From Streptomyces venezuelae (GTDB taxonomy: Bacteria; Actinomycetota; Actinomycetes; Streptomycetales; Streptomycetaceae): DNA of 64,000 nucleotides. The stretch spans positions 2,356,001-2,420,000 of the forward strand of contig NZ_CP029192.1 in NCBI RefSeq assembly GCF_008642315.1. Direction: 5' to 3'. Both the position numbers and the translations under genes were made by a program. Below the pieces are notes generated by a model. The model was given only the letters and a program-made list of their open reading frames with translations. It ran no database searches and had not been told where the DNA came from. Numbering within the stretch: position 1 is the first letter of the stretch; each line of letters opens with the position of its first letter. Below, one piece after another: positions 20,627-29,678 of the stretch.

Positions 20627-21466
20627 TCAGTCGAGTTGAACGTGCGTACGGCCGATCGGCACGATCAGCGGGCGGTCGCCCACCGGGTCGTCCACGACCC
20701 TGGCGCGCAGCCCGAACGCCTCCTGCAGCAGCTCCGCGGTGATCACCTCGCGCGGGTGCCCCTGCGCGAGGATCGCACCCGCCTTCATCACGACGAGGTG
20801 GTCGCTGTAGCGCGTGGCCAGATTGAGATCGTGCAGCACCATGACCACGGTCCGGCCCGACTCGTGCAGATCGTCGACCAGGTCGAGCACGTCGATCGCG
20901 TGCGCCAGGTCCAGGTACGTGGTGGGCTCGTCGAGGAGCAGCAGGTCGGTGCCCTGGGCCAGGGTCATGGAGATCCAGACGCGCTGGCGCTGGCCGCCGG
21001 AGAGCGAGTCGACGGGGCGGTCCGCCAGGTCGGAGACGCCGGTCATGGCCAGCGCGCGCTCCACGACACCGGCGTCGTCCGAGGACCACTGGCGCAGCCA
21101 ACTCTGGTGCGGATGGCGCCCCCTGGCGACCAGATCGGCCACCGTCAGGCCCTCCGGCGCGACGGGCGTCTGCGGCAGCAGCCCCAGCTTCTTCGCGACG
21201 TCACGGGTCTTGAGCTTGACGATGTCCTGACCGTCCAGCACGACCGAGCCGCTGGCCGGCTTCAACAGCCGCGTCAGGGTGCGCAGCAGTGTCGATTTGC
21301 CGCACCCGTTGGGGCCGATGATCGTCGTGATCACCCCGGGCGGGATGGACACGTCGAGGTCGTCGATGACGGTACGGCTGCCGTATCCGACCGAGACGCC
21401 CCTGGCGGAAAGCCGCGCGGCGTCCTGGACCGCCGGCTCGATCTCGGTGATGTACTGAGCGACCAC
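20627..21466 (-). CDS. cchE: Ferric-siderophore ABC importer ATPase
   Basis: A 279-residue FepC/FhuC-type ATPase. Walker A is GPNGCGKST (near residue 45), the signature LSGGQRQRVWISM, Walker B LLLLDEPTTYLD, and the H-loop VVMVLHDLN. It powers uptake of ferric siderophore through the CchC/CchD permease pair. It starts at GTG (GTG-GTC-GCT) with a G-rich ribosome binding site, and a 19-bp iron box lies directly upstream, separating it from cchD. The gene is therefore both a possible read-through member of the cchB-C-D unit and separately iron-controlled. Confidence 0.93.
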   Translation of the reverse strand: MVAQYITEIEPAVQDAARLSARGVSVGYGSRTVIDDLDVSIPPGVITTIIGPNGCGKSTLLRTLTRLLKPASGSVVLDGQDIVKLKTRDVAKKLGLLPQTPVAPEGLTVADLVARGRHPHQSWLRQWSSDDAGVVERALAMTGVSDLADRPVDSLSGGQRQRVWISMTLAQGTDLLLLDEPTTYLDLAHAIDVLDLVDDLHESGRTVVMVLHDLNLATRYSDHLVVMKAGAILAQGHPREVITAELLQEAFGLRARVVDDPVGDRPLIVPIGRTHVQLD

Positions 21467-21480
21467 AAGCCCCCCTAATA

Positions 21481-21499
21481 TTAGGTTTGCCTCACCTTT
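21481..21499. promoter_or_regulatory. Iron box upstream of cchE
   Basis: TTAGGTTTGCCTCACCTTT, 15 of 19 matches to the iron box, placed 15 bp upstream of the cchE start and downstream of the cchD stop. Confidence 0.78.
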
Positions 21500-21524
21500 G
21501 TACCAGCTAATCGAGCCGAGCCTG

Positions 21525-22586
21525 CTATTTGAGGTTCGCCCGCACCAACAGGTAGACGAGGAAGGGGCCCCCGATCGCGGCGGTGACCACGCCGACGGGG
21601 AGGTTGTTCGGCAGCACCGCTCGCGCGACGAGGTCGGCGCCGATCAGGAGCAGCGCCCCGAACAGACCGGACGCGATCAGCGGCGGTGTCGGACGGCGCG
21701 TCAGACGCATCGCCACCTGGGGCGCCACCAGCGCGACGAACGGAACGGGCCCCGCCGAGCTCACGGCCACGGCCGCCAGCAGCACCGCGCACAGCAGCAG
21801 CACCGCACGGACCCGCCCGAAACGGACACCGAGCCCCGCCGCGATGTCGTCGCCGAGGTGCAGCGGCTTGAACTGGAACGCGGCCGCGGCCACGACGACC
21901 AGCAGGCCGAGCGAGCACCACAGCGCCACCCACACCTGGTCCCACGACCGGTTCTCCAGCGACCCGACCAACCACGCCTGGGCGCGGGCCACATCCCTGA
22001 TGTCGGCCGAGACGAGGAGCCAGGTCGTGATGGCCTGCGTCACGGCGCTCACCGAGATCCCGATGAGGATGAGCCGGAAGCCGTCGACCCCGCGCCGCCA
22101 CGCGAGGAAGTACACGAGCAGACCCGTGCAGAGCCCGCCGGCCAGGGCCGCGGCCGAGAGGCCGATGGAGTCGACGACCGCCGCGGCGGCCCCGCCCGAC
22201 ACCGTCACCGAGAACACCGCGACCGCGCTCGCACCGCCGGTGATGCCCAGGATGTCGGGGCTGGCCAGCGGGTTGCGCGCGACCGACTGCGTGATCGCGC
22301 CGGAGACGCCCAGCGCGATCCCCACCACGAGCCCGGCCAGGGCGCGCGGCATCCGCAGATCCATGATCACGAACTCGTCGACCTGCTCACCGCGGCCGAC
22401 GAGCGTGGCCATCACGCGGGAGAGGCCGATCGGGAAGTCGCCGATGCTGATGGACAAGCAGAACACCAGGAAGGTCGCCGCCGCGAGCACCAGCGTGACG
22501 AGGACGAGCCAGGGCCGCCAGACGAACGACAGCGGGCCGAGCCGCACGCCCGGCGTCAGTGCGGGCTTCACATCTGTCTCGCTCAT
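21525..22586 (-). CDS. cchD: Ferric-siderophore ABC importer permease
   Basis: A 353-residue FecCD-family permease with about nine to ten membrane segments; the family region SISIGDFPIGLSRVMATL is followed by PRALAGLVVGIALGVSGAITQ and the GITGGASAVAVF segment. It pairs with CchC as the heterodimeric channel for ferric coelichelin. The chosen ATG (start MSETDVKPAL) overlaps the cchC stop by 4 bp (ATGA), so the two are translationally coupled. The much longer open frame upstream is an antiparallel or off-frame extension through cchC and was discarded. Confidence 0.92.
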   Translation of the reverse strand: MSETDVKPALTPGVRLGPLSFVWRPWLVLVTLVLAAATFLVFCLSISIGDFPIGLSRVMATLVGRGEQVDEFVIMDLRMPRALAGLVVGIALGVSGAITQSVARNPLASPDILGITGGASAVAVFSVTVSGGAAAAVVDSIGLSAAALAGGLCTGLLVYFLAWRRGVDGFRLILIGISVSAVTQAITTWLLVSADIRDVARAQAWLVGSLENRSWDQVWVALWCSLGLLVVVAAAAFQFKPLHLGDDIAAGLGVRFGRVRAVLLLCAVLLAAVAVSSAGPVPFVALVAPQVAMRLTRRPTPPLIASGLFGALLLIGADLVARAVLPNNLPVGVVTAAIGGPFLVYLLVRANLK

Positions 22587-23641
22587 GCGTTCTTGAACTT
22601 TCCTCGCCAGACCAGGACCGCGAAGAACGGTGCCCCGAGCAGAGCCACGACGACACCGGCCTCCAACTCGCCGGGCCGCACCACCAGTCGGCCCACGATG
22701 TCGCAGACCAGCAGGACGACCGCGCCGAGCAGTCCCGCGTACGGCACCAGCCAGCGGTAGTCCGGTCCTGTGAGGTAGCGGGCCACGTGCGCCACCATCA
22801 GACCGAGGAACGCGATGGGGCCGCAGGCCGCCGTCGCCGCGCCCGCGAGCAGGGTGATGGCGAGGATGCCGACGGTCCTGCTGACCGCGATGTTCACGCC
22901 GAGCCCCCGGGCCACGTCCTCGCCCAGGTTGAGCAGGTTGAGGGCGGGCAGCGTGATCAGGGCGAGGACGAGACCGACCGCGATGAACGCGGTCACCGGC
23001 CAGATCACGTCGAAGTCGACGCCCGCGACGGAGCCCGCGTTCCAGAACCGCAGGGCGTTCAGCGACTGCGTGTCCGAGAGGGAGACGGCCGTGGTCATCG
23101 CCGCGAGGAAGACCGTGATGCCCTGCCCGGCGAGGGCGAGCGTCAGCGGATTGCCGGCCCCGCGCCCGATGCTCGCGAGGCCGAACACGACGACACCGGA
23201 GACGGCCGCTCCCAGGAAGCCGAACCACACGTACTGGAACGGGTTGGAGAAGCCGAACACGGCGACCACCGTCACCACGGCGAACGACGCGCCCGCGTTC
23301 ACGCCCAACAGGCCCGTGTCCGCGATGGGGTTGCGGGTGTACCCCTGGATCAGCGCGCCGCCGACACCGAGCGCGATGCCCGCCACGACGGCGAGCACCG
23401 TCCGCGGCACGCGCACGGTCTGCACGATCAGCCGGATCTCCGTGAGCCGCTGGTCGGACTCGGGTCCGGCGAACAGCCCGTGCCACACCTCGGCCGGGGT
23501 CAGTGCGCGCGCCCCGACGGCCAGCGACACCGCCGCCGCGATCACCAGGACCGCGGCGAGGATGCCCAGACCCACGACCCGCCGTCGACGGGACTCCGTT
23601 GCGCCCCTCGGCACGGGGCGCTCCACTGCAGTCGTGCTCAT
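22583..23641 (-). CDS. cchC: Ferric-siderophore ABC importer permease
   Basis: A 352-residue FecCD-family permease, paralogue of CchD. Hallmarks are VRVPRTVLAVVAGIALGVGG near residue 80, the NPIADTGLLGVNAGAS segment, and a C-terminal GxxxGxPFF-like region (LLGAPFFAVLVWRGKF). The start MSTTAVERPV precedes a charged cytoplasmic leader (ESRRRR) and the first hydrophobic helix. It lies 74 bp downstream of cchB, with no iron box in that gap, and overlaps cchD by 4 bp, so cchB-cchC-cchD look like one transcript. Confidence 0.92.
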   Translation of the reverse strand: MSTTAVERPVPRGATESRRRRVVGLGILAAVLVIAAAVSLAVGARALTPAEVWHGLFAGPESDQRLTEIRLIVQTVRVPRTVLAVVAGIALGVGGALIQGYTRNPIADTGLLGVNAGASFAVVTVVAVFGFSNPFQYVWFGFLGAAVSGVVVFGLASIGRGAGNPLTLALAGQGITVFLAAMTTAVSLSDTQSLNALRFWNAGSVAGVDFDVIWPVTAFIAVGLVLALITLPALNLLNLGEDVARGLGVNIAVSRTVGILAITLLAGAATAACGPIAFLGLMVAHVARYLTGPDYRWLVPYAGLLGAVVLLVCDIVGRLVVRPGELEAGVVVALLGAPFFAVLVWRGKFKNA

Positions 23642-23715
23642 GTCGACGTACGTTATCCCTTTGATCCGTTGTCCTTTTGATCGGATCGTGCCGTACGGCG
23701 GGTGGGGCCCGCGTC

Positions 23716-25068
23716 CTATCGCGCGGCGCTGCCCGTCTCGCCGGCGACCGGGCGGGCCTCCGCGGAGGCGGCGCCGCGCTCGCGCACCGAGTCCAGGATC
23801 TCGCCGACCCGGATCGCGATGTTGGACAGCAGCGACGACGTGATGCCGTGCGTGTGCTCCGTACCGCCCTGGAGGTAGATGCCGCACCGCAGGTCGTCGT
23901 CGGTCGCCACGCGGTAGTCGCGCTCGACGCGGACGCGGCCCTCGTCGTCGCGCAGGCAGCGGTCGGCGACCTCGCCGAGGAGGCCGACGGGGTCGGCAGG
24001 GCTGTAGCCGGTGGCGAAGACCACGACGTCGGCGTCGAGGGGGTTCTCCTCGCCGGTGACGAGGGACTTCACGGTGGCGCGGACGCCGTCCTCCGTCTCC
24101 TTGACGCCGGTGAGGCGCGAGATGTTGAGGAAGCGGAGGCGCTCGGTGCCGAGGACCTTCTCCCGGTACATCTGCCGGTACAGGTCGTCGATCAGGTCGA
24201 TGTCCACCACGGAGTAGTTGGTGTTGCCGTGGTACCCCATCAGCCGCTGCTTGACGTCCTCGGGAGCGTCGAAGTACTCGTCGACGGCGTCCGGGTCGAA
24301 GATCCGGTTGGCGAAGGAGCTGTCGTCCGCGGGGCTGTAGCCGTAGCGCGAGAAGACGGCGCAGATCTCGGCCTCGGGGAAGCGGCGGTGCAGGTACGCG
24401 ACGTTCTCGGCGGCGCTCTGGCCGGCGCCCACGACGACGAAGCGGGAGGGCGAAGTCCCCTCCAGGCCGTCGACCTTGGCGAGCAGCTCGGAATTGTGCC
24501 AGACGCGGTCCCCGCGCTCGATGCCCTCGGGCATGAGCGGGCGCAGGCCGGTGCCTATGACGAGGTTGCGTGCGCGGTGGACGGCGAGGCCCTCCGCCGA
24601 CCGGACGGTGACGTCCAGGTACTCGACCACTCCGTCCCGTACGAACGGCGTGACACCGACGACCTCGTGGCCGTAGGAGACCTGGTCGTCGACCTTGGCC
24701 GCGGCCCACTCCAGGTAGTCGTGGAACTCCACCCGCAGCGGGAAGAGGTTCTTGTGGTTGATGAAGTCGGTCAGGCGGCCCTTGCTCTTCAGGTAGCAGA
24801 GGAAGCTGAACTCACTGGTGGGGTTCCGCTGTGTCACCAGGTCCTTGAGGAAGGACACCTGCATGGTCGCGTCGTCGATCAGCATGCCGCGGTGCCAGCC
24901 GAAGCTCGACTGCTGCTCGAAGAAGTGAGCGGTGACCGTCTCCTCCCTGCCGACGCTCGCGTTGTGCTCGCTGAGCGCGATCGCCATCGCCACGTTGGAC
25001 GGGCCGAAGCCGATGCCAATGAGGTCGTGGACCAGTGGTGCGTCGTCGCCAGGAAGAACCTGTGACAT
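23716..25068 (-). CDS. cchB: L-ornithine N5-monooxygenase
   Basis: A 450-residue flavin-dependent N-hydroxylating monooxygenase (SidA/PvdA/IucD family, usual length 430-500). The FAD-binding motif is IGIGFGPSNVAMAIAL near residue 12, the NADPH-binding motif VVGAGQSAAENVAYL near 215, and the C-terminal ATGY motif is in VFATGYSPADPVG. It makes N5-hydroxyornithine, needed for both the first (then formylated) and third residues of coelichelin. A strong iron box lies about 87-105 bp upstream. It is divergent from cchA across a 305-bp spacer. Confidence 0.94.
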   Translation of the reverse strand: MSQVLPGDDAPLVHDLIGIGFGPSNVAMAIALSEHNASVGREETVTAHFFEQQSSFGWHRGMLIDDATMQVSFLKDLVTQRNPTSEFSFLCYLKSKGRLTDFINHKNLFPLRVEFHDYLEWAAAKVDDQVSYGHEVVGVTPFVRDGVVEYLDVTVRSAEGLAVHRARNLVIGTGLRPLMPEGIERGDRVWHNSELLAKVDGLEGTSPSRFVVVGAGQSAAENVAYLHRRFPEAEICAVFSRYGYSPADDSSFANRIFDPDAVDEYFDAPEDVKQRLMGYHGNTNYSVVDIDLIDDLYRQMYREKVLGTERLRFLNISRLTGVKETEDGVRATVKSLVTGEENPLDADVVVFATGYSPADPVGLLGEVADRCLRDDEGRVRVERDYRVATDDDLRCGIYLQGGTEHTHGITSSLLSNIAIRVGEILDSVRERGAASAEARPVAGETGSAAR

Positions 25069-25154
25069 GTCACTCCCATCGTGCGGGGAAGCCGCCTGTC
25101 AGGCGTGGGGGAAGGTACGGCAAGTGGGCACGCCGACGGGCGACCCACTCGAAC

Positions 25155-25173
25155 TTAGGTGAGCCTAAGCTAA
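25155..25173. promoter_or_regulatory. Iron box upstream of cchB
   Basis: TTAGGTGAGCCTAAGCTAA, 17 of 19 matches to the iron box, on the cchB side of the cchB/cchA divergent spacer (25069-25373). Apart from this box and the one at 25316-25334, I see nothing else coding in the spacer. Confidence 0.88.
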
Positions 25174-25315
25174 TCCGTGACGACTGTCGACCGGGCGAAA
25201 CGGACATGGGGGCATATCGGACGGGCCGTCGGCCCGTCAACTGGGGCGCGGAGTGGACGCGTTACGTGATGCCGGGCGAACGCACCGCACGGTACCGAGG
25301 GGGCGCATTGCGCAG

Positions 25316-25334
25316 TAAGGTAAGCCTTGCTTTA
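25316..25334. promoter_or_regulatory. Iron box upstream of cchA
   Basis: TAAGGTAAGCCTTGCTTTA, 13 of 19 matches. It is weaker than the others but correctly placed 40-58 bp before the cchA start, and the inner core GGTAAGCCTTGC keeps the two-fold symmetry. A GAGGAGG ribosome binding site follows at about 25360. Confidence 0.68.
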
Positions 25335-25373
25335 CTTATCGTCAGTCATTCCCTGCCCTGAGGAGGAACCCCC

Positions 25374-26321
25374 ATGCGGGTCGTCATGTTCGGTTACCAG
25401 ACCTGGGGGCACCGCACCCTGCAAGCCCTCCTGGACTCCGAGCACGACGTGGTGCTGGTGGTGACTCACCCCAAGAGCGAGCACGCGTACGAGAAGATCT
25501 GGAGCGACTCCGTCGCCGACCTCGCCGAGGAGCACGGCGTTCCGGTCCTGATCCGCAACCGCCCTGACGACGACGAGCTGTTCGAGCGCCTCAAGGAGGC
25601 GGACGCGGACATCATCGTCGCCAACAACTGGCGCACCTGGATCCCCCCGCGCATCTTCGGTCTCCCGCGCCACGGCACGCTGAACGTCCACGACTCACTG
25701 CTGCCGAAGTACGCCGGCTTCTCCCCGATCATCTGGGCGATGATCAACGGAGAGCCCGAAGTGGGCGTCACCGCGCACATGATGGACGACGAACTCGACG
25801 CCGGCGACATCGTCCGGCAGGAGGCGGTCGCGGTCGGCCCGAAGGACACCGCCACCGACCTCTTCCACAAGACCGTCGACCTCATCGCCCCGGTGACCAT
25901 CGGCGCGCTCGACCTCATCGCCGGCGGGCAGACCGAGTTCACCAAGCAGGACCGCTCCCAGGCGAGCTTCTTCCACAAGCGGTCCGCCGAGGACATCCGC
26001 ATCGACTGGACCTGGCCCGCCGAGGACCTGGAGCGCCTGGTGCGCGCCCAGTCCGCGCCGTACCCGAGCGCCTACGCCTTCCACAAGGGCAAGCGTCTCG
26101 AGATCGTCTCCGCGGTGGTGTCCGAGAACCGCTACGGCGGCACGCCCGGCCGCATCTTCTACCGCGAGGGCGAGGGCGTGGTGATCGTCGCCGGAGCCGA
26201 CGCGCGCTTTGGGCGCAACCACGGTCTGGCCATCACGCGCGTACGGACCGAGGACGGCCAGGAGCTGCCCGCGACGGAGTACTTCACCTCCATGGGCGGG
26301 TACCTGACGAGCCGTCCGTGA
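25374..26321 (+). CDS. cchA: N5-hydroxyornithine formyltransferase
   Basis: A 315-residue methionyl-tRNA formyltransferase-like enzyme. The N-terminal formyltransferase domain shows VVMFGYQTWGHRTLQ, the catalytic asparagine region IIVANNWRTWIP, the histidine in NVHDSLLPKYAG and the aspartate in DELDAGDIV; a C-terminal OB-fold-like domain follows (about 205-315). It transfers formyl from 10-formyltetrahydrofolate to N5-hydroxyornithine to give the substrate of the first NRPS module. The start ATG has AGGAGG 8 nt upstream. It is the last cluster gene on this side and is closed by a hairpin. Confidence 0.93.
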   Translation: MRVVMFGYQTWGHRTLQALLDSEHDVVLVVTHPKSEHAYEKIWSDSVADLAEEHGVPVLIRNRPDDDELFERLKEADADIIVANNWRTWIPPRIFGLPRHGTLNVHDSLLPKYAGFSPIIWAMINGEPEVGVTAHMMDDELDAGDIVRQEAVAVGPKDTATDLFHKTVDLIAPVTIGALDLIAGGQTEFTKQDRSQASFFHKRSAEDIRIDWTWPAEDLERLVRAQSAPYPSAYAFHKGKRLEIVSAVVSENRYGGTPGRIFYREGEGVVIVAGADARFGRNHGLAITRVRTEDGQELPATEYFTSMGGYLTSRP

Positions 26322-26331
26322 GCTGAGGCCT

Positions 26332-26368
26332 CAGGTCCCGTGCCACCCCCCTCCCGGCACGGGGCCTG
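26332..26368 (+). terminator. Hairpin terminator after cchA
   Basis: A 13-bp stem with one G-U pair (CAGGTCCCGTGCC against GGCACGGGGCCTG) and an 11-nt C-rich loop, beginning 11 bp after the cchA stop. No U-run follows, as is common in streptomycetes. Confidence 0.75.
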
Positions 26369-26378
26369 AACCCGGTCC

Positions 26379-26430
26379 AGGGCCTGTGCCGGGCGACGCG
26401 GGGCAGGCGGGATAACGGCGCAGGCCCTAG
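26379..26430. repeat. Short copy of an inverted-repeat element over the recQ stop codon
   Basis: Ends are 13-bp inverted repeats (AGGGCCTGTGCCG at 26379-26391; CGGCGCAGGCCCT at 26416-26428, one mismatch). The interior shares CGGGGCAGGCGGGA with the long copy at 34988-35197. The terminal GGCCCTAG supplies the recQ TAG stop (read on the minus strand at 26427-26429). It may be an internally deleted copy of the longer element. Confidence 0.7.
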
Positions 26431-28586
26431 CCCGCCGCCGCGAGCACCAGGGGCAGCACCTCCCCGCTGCCCGCCCTGCGCAGGAGGCGTGCGGCGACGG
26501 CCAGGGTCCAGCCCGAGTCGGTGTAATCGTCGACGAGGAGGACCGGGCCCGGCGAGGCGGCGAGCGCGGCAGCCAGCTCCTCGGGGACCGTGAACGCGTC
26601 CGACAACGCCCGCAGCCGCTGGGCGGAGTTGCTGCGGCGCGCCGTGTGCGCGCCGCCGGGACCCTCATACGCCAGCGTCCCCAGGAAGGGGAGGCGGCCG
26701 ACGGACGCGATCCCCTGCGCGAGCGAGCCGACGAGCTGCGGGCGGGAGAGCGACGGCACGGCCACGACGCCCACCGGCCGAGCGGCGGCATCCGCGGCAC
26801 CGGTCGCCCATCCCCCGCCGGAGCGCGCCCAGTCGGCGAGGACCGAGACCGCCGCCTTGAGCACGTCGTCGGGGACAGGGCCGTCCGGCGCGTTCTCGGC
26901 CAGCAGCGGGCGCAGCCGGTTGCCCCAGCCGATGTCCGACAGCCGGCCGAGCGCGCGCCCCGTGGAGCACTGCTCCTTGGCCGGAATGCGTCCCTTGAGC
27001 TCGACGCCCAGCGCGGCCATGCCCGTCGGCCACATCCGGCGAGGCTCGACCTCGACGCCCGGCCGGTCCAGCTCCTTCGCCGCGCCCGACAGGGCGTCCT
27101 CGGAGACGGACGCATCGGTCCAGGCGCCCGCGCAGTTGTCACACCTGCCGCACGGAGCCGCGCCCTCGTCGTCCAGCTGCCGGCGCAGGAACTCCATGCG
27201 GCACAGGTCCGTGCTCACGTAGTCCCGCATGGCCTGCTGCTCGGCCTGCCGCTGCCTGGCCACCCACGCGTACCGCTCGGCGTCGTAGACCCACGGCTCG
27301 CCGGTGGAGATCCAGCCGCCCTTGACCCGCTTGACCGCCCCGTCCACGTCGAGGACCTTGAGCATCGTCTCCAGCCGGGTGCGGCGGAGTTCCACCACGG
27401 CCTCCAGGGCCGGCACGGACAACGGCCGCCCCGCGTCGGCGAGCGCGGCGAGGGTCTGGCGGACCTGCGCCTCGGGCGGGAACGCCGTATCCGCGAAGTA
27501 GCGCCAGATGGCTTCGTCCTCCTTGCCCGGCAGCAGCAGCACATCGGCGTGCTCGACGCCTCGTCCGGCGCGGCCCACCTGCTGGTAGTACGCGATCGGC
27601 GAGGACGGCGAACCGAGGTGCACCACGAAACCCAGGTCCGGCTTGTCGAAGCCCATGCCGAGCGCCGAGGTCGCGACCAGCGCCTTGACCCGGTTCTCCT
27701 GGAGGTCGGTCTCGGCCTGGAGCCGGTCGGCGTTCTCCGTGCGTCCCGTGTACGACGCCACCTTGAAGCCGCGCTGCCGCAGGAAGGCCGTGGCCTCCTC
27801 GGCGGCGGCGACGGTCAGTGCGTAGATGATCCCGGAGCCCTGCAGTTCTTCCAGGTGCTCGGCGAGCCAGGCGAGCCGGTGGGCGGCGTCCGGCAGTTGG
27901 ACGACCCCGAGGCGCAGACTCTCGCGCTCCAGTGCGCCGCGCAGCACCAGGGCCTCACCCGCGCCGGTGCCGAGCTGCTCGGCCACGTCCGCCGTCACGC
28001 GCGCGTTCGCCGTCGCGGTCGTGGCCAGAACGGGCACGCCGGCCGAGAGCTCGGCCAGCATCGCCCGCAGCCTGCGGTAGTCGGGCCGGAAGTCGTGGCC
28101 CCAGTCGGAGATGCAGTGCGCCTCGTCCACCACCAGCAGACCGGTGGTGGCCGCGAGCTTGGGCAGCACCTGGTCGCGGAAGTCCACCGAGTTGAGGCGC
28201 TCCGGGCTGACGAGGAGGACGTCGGTCTCGCCGCGCTCGACCTCTCCGTAGATCGTGTCCCACTCCTCGGGGTTGGCCGAGTTGATGGTGCGTGCCTGGA
28301 TGCCGGCGCGTGCCGCGGACTCGACCTGGTTGCGCATCAGGGCGAGGAGCGGGGAGATGATCACGGTGGGGCCCGCGCCGCGGCGGCGCAGCAGGGCCGT
28401 TGCCACGAAGTACACCGCCGACTTGCCCCAGCCGGTGCGCTGCACCACGAGGGCGCGGCGACGCTCCTGCACCAGGGCCTGGACCGCCTGCCACTGGTCC
28501 TCGCGCAGCCGGGCCGAGCCCCCGGGGTCGCCGACGAGCTCGGCGAGGATGGCGTCGGCTTCGGTGCGGAGCTCCAGGGTGTCCAT
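26427..28586 (-). CDS. recQ: RecQ-family DNA helicase with C-terminal phosphoribosyltransferase-like domain
   Basis: A 719-residue superfamily 2 helicase. Walker A is RTGWGKS (near 57), the DExH box VDEAHCISDWGHDFRP (near 155) and the motif VI arginines are in QQVGRAGRG. A RecQ-type zinc site follows, with CRMEF and CGRCDNC at about 462-485. The last ~170 residues are not a normal HRDC tail: VLLVDDYTDSGWT near 683 is a PRPP-binding loop of the type I phosphoribosyltransferase family. Expected role is DNA repair unwinding; the added domain suggests nucleotide binding or a metabolic sensor. The start ATG is the one before DTLELRTEAD; the 33-residue upstream extension lacks conserved sequence. 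Its TAG stop lies inside a repeat element. Confidence 0.88.
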   Translation of the reverse strand: MDTLELRTEADAILAELVGDPGGSARLREDQWQAVQALVQERRRALVVQRTGWGKSAVYFVATALLRRRGAGPTVIISPLLALMRNQVESAARAGIQARTINSANPEEWDTIYGEVERGETDVLLVSPERLNSVDFRDQVLPKLAATTGLLVVDEAHCISDWGHDFRPDYRRLRAMLAELSAGVPVLATTATANARVTADVAEQLGTGAGEALVLRGALERESLRLGVVQLPDAAHRLAWLAEHLEELQGSGIIYALTVAAAEEATAFLRQRGFKVASYTGRTENADRLQAETDLQENRVKALVATSALGMGFDKPDLGFVVHLGSPSSPIAYYQQVGRAGRGVEHADVLLLPGKEDEAIWRYFADTAFPPEAQVRQTLAALADAGRPLSVPALEAVVELRRTRLETMLKVLDVDGAVKRVKGGWISTGEPWVYDAERYAWVARQRQAEQQAMRDYVSTDLCRMEFLRRQLDDEGAAPCGRCDNCAGAWTDASVSEDALSGAAKELDRPGVEVEPRRMWPTGMAALGVELKGRIPAKEQCSTGRALGRLSDIGWGNRLRPLLAENAPDGPVPDDVLKAAVSVLADWARSGGGWATGAADAAARPVGVVAVPSLSRPQLVGSLAQGIASVGRLPFLGTLAYEGPGGAHTARRSNSAQRLRALSDAFTVPEELAAALAASPGPVLLVDDYTDSGWTLAVAARLLRRAGSGEVLPLVLAAAG

Positions 28587-28852
28587 GCCTCCATGCAACC
28601 CGATGCCACTGACAATCGCCGAATCCGCCACGGGTCCCGCAGGACTCGAAGGCGGATCTTCTGGGCAGGTATATAGGCAGCGCACCGGCCGATAACGGCA
28701 TGTGATGCCGATTGTTCATTGCCGCCGACGGCCGCGACGGTGAGAATTGGAACCGCTCCCCGCGCGGCCCCCTGGTCCGGTAGGGCTGTGCCGTGGTGCG
28801 CTCCCCCGATCCGACCCCGCCCTCGTACGGGCGCGTAGCCGAAGGGAGGACC

Positions 28853-29512
28853 GTGACCTTCGGATTCGCCTCGTCCGGCGCGGCATCCACGCCGGGCTCA
28901 CCCGCGTCGGCATCGACGTCGCCCGAGTTCGCCCGCGACTCCGCCGACTCCGCCCACCGACTGGCGCGGATGCTGGAACCCTCCGAGTGGTCGGCGGCGG
29001 GGATCCCCCTGCTGCGCAACCCGCGCGAGGTCGTCAGCGGCCTGCACGCGCGCCATCTGCCGACCCCGGCGACGGCAGTCGTGGCCGTGCTCGATCCCGA
29101 CGAACGGCTGCGGGCGAGCGCCTCGTTCAGCCGGCGCGCGACAGTGACGGACGGCTGGGTCTTCCGCAACGCGCTGCTCACCCAGTTGCGCCGGGTCATC
29201 CCGCACGACCTGCGTCGCCGCACTCCGGTACGGACCGCCGTGCTGCTCTACTGCCGCGAAGGGGACGCCCGTTGGACCCAGGAGGACGGTGCCTGGATGT
29301 GGGGTCTGCGCGACGCCTGCACGCTGCACGGTCTGCGCTGCGGCGCGTACATCACGCTGACCTCGGACGGCTGGCAGGTGCTGGGCGAGGGACGCGGCGG
29401 CCGGCAGCCGAGCACCGGCTCACGGCCCGAGCCCTTCACCGGCACCGACCCATCGGCGATACGCACCGGAGGGGCCGCCTCCGATGTGCTGCGCCGCGCG
29501 GCGGCACGCTGA
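28853..29512 (+). CDS. Conserved hypothetical protein
   Basis: A 219-residue soluble protein that I do not recognise beyond a sense that it is conserved in Streptomyces. Residues 1-40 are Ser/Ala/Pro rich and probably disordered. The folded part runs from about RLARMLEPSEW to DGWQVL, alternates hydrophobic strands (TAVVAVLD, RTAVLLYC) with helices and is Trp-rich (DARWTQEDGAWMWGL). No signal peptide or membrane segment. I chose GTG at 28853 because GAAGGGAGG lies directly upstream; an in-frame GTG at 28793 would add 20 unconserved-looking residues. Divergent from recQ with a 266-bp spacer in which I see no clear regulatory site. Confidence 0.75.
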   Translation: MTFGFASSGAASTPGSPASASTSPEFARDSADSAHRLARMLEPSEWSAAGIPLLRNPREVVSGLHARHLPTPATAVVAVLDPDERLRASASFSRRATVTDGWVFRNALLTQLRRVIPHDLRRRTPVRTAVLLYCREGDARWTQEDGAWMWGLRDACTLHGLRCGAYITLTSDGWQVLGEGRGGRQPSTGSRPEPFTGTDPSAIRTGGAASDVLRRAAAR

Positions 29513-29678
29513 CACACGGTGCGTCGCCGAAGGCCCGCACCGCGCGTCACGGCACACGTCGACCATGACACCGTGCTCCCGCGCGGTCGGCGCCTGACGG
29601 CACCACCGCACGGTCCACAACGACTCCACGCCCGCTACGACCCCGCGTCGGCCATGCCTTCGGCCGACGGACGTCGTC

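Noticed and set aside
22587..23486. Long upstream extension of the cchD frame.
   Set aside because: It runs through cchC in another frame and lacks membrane character; ATG at 22586 overlaps the cchC stop, the usual coupling.
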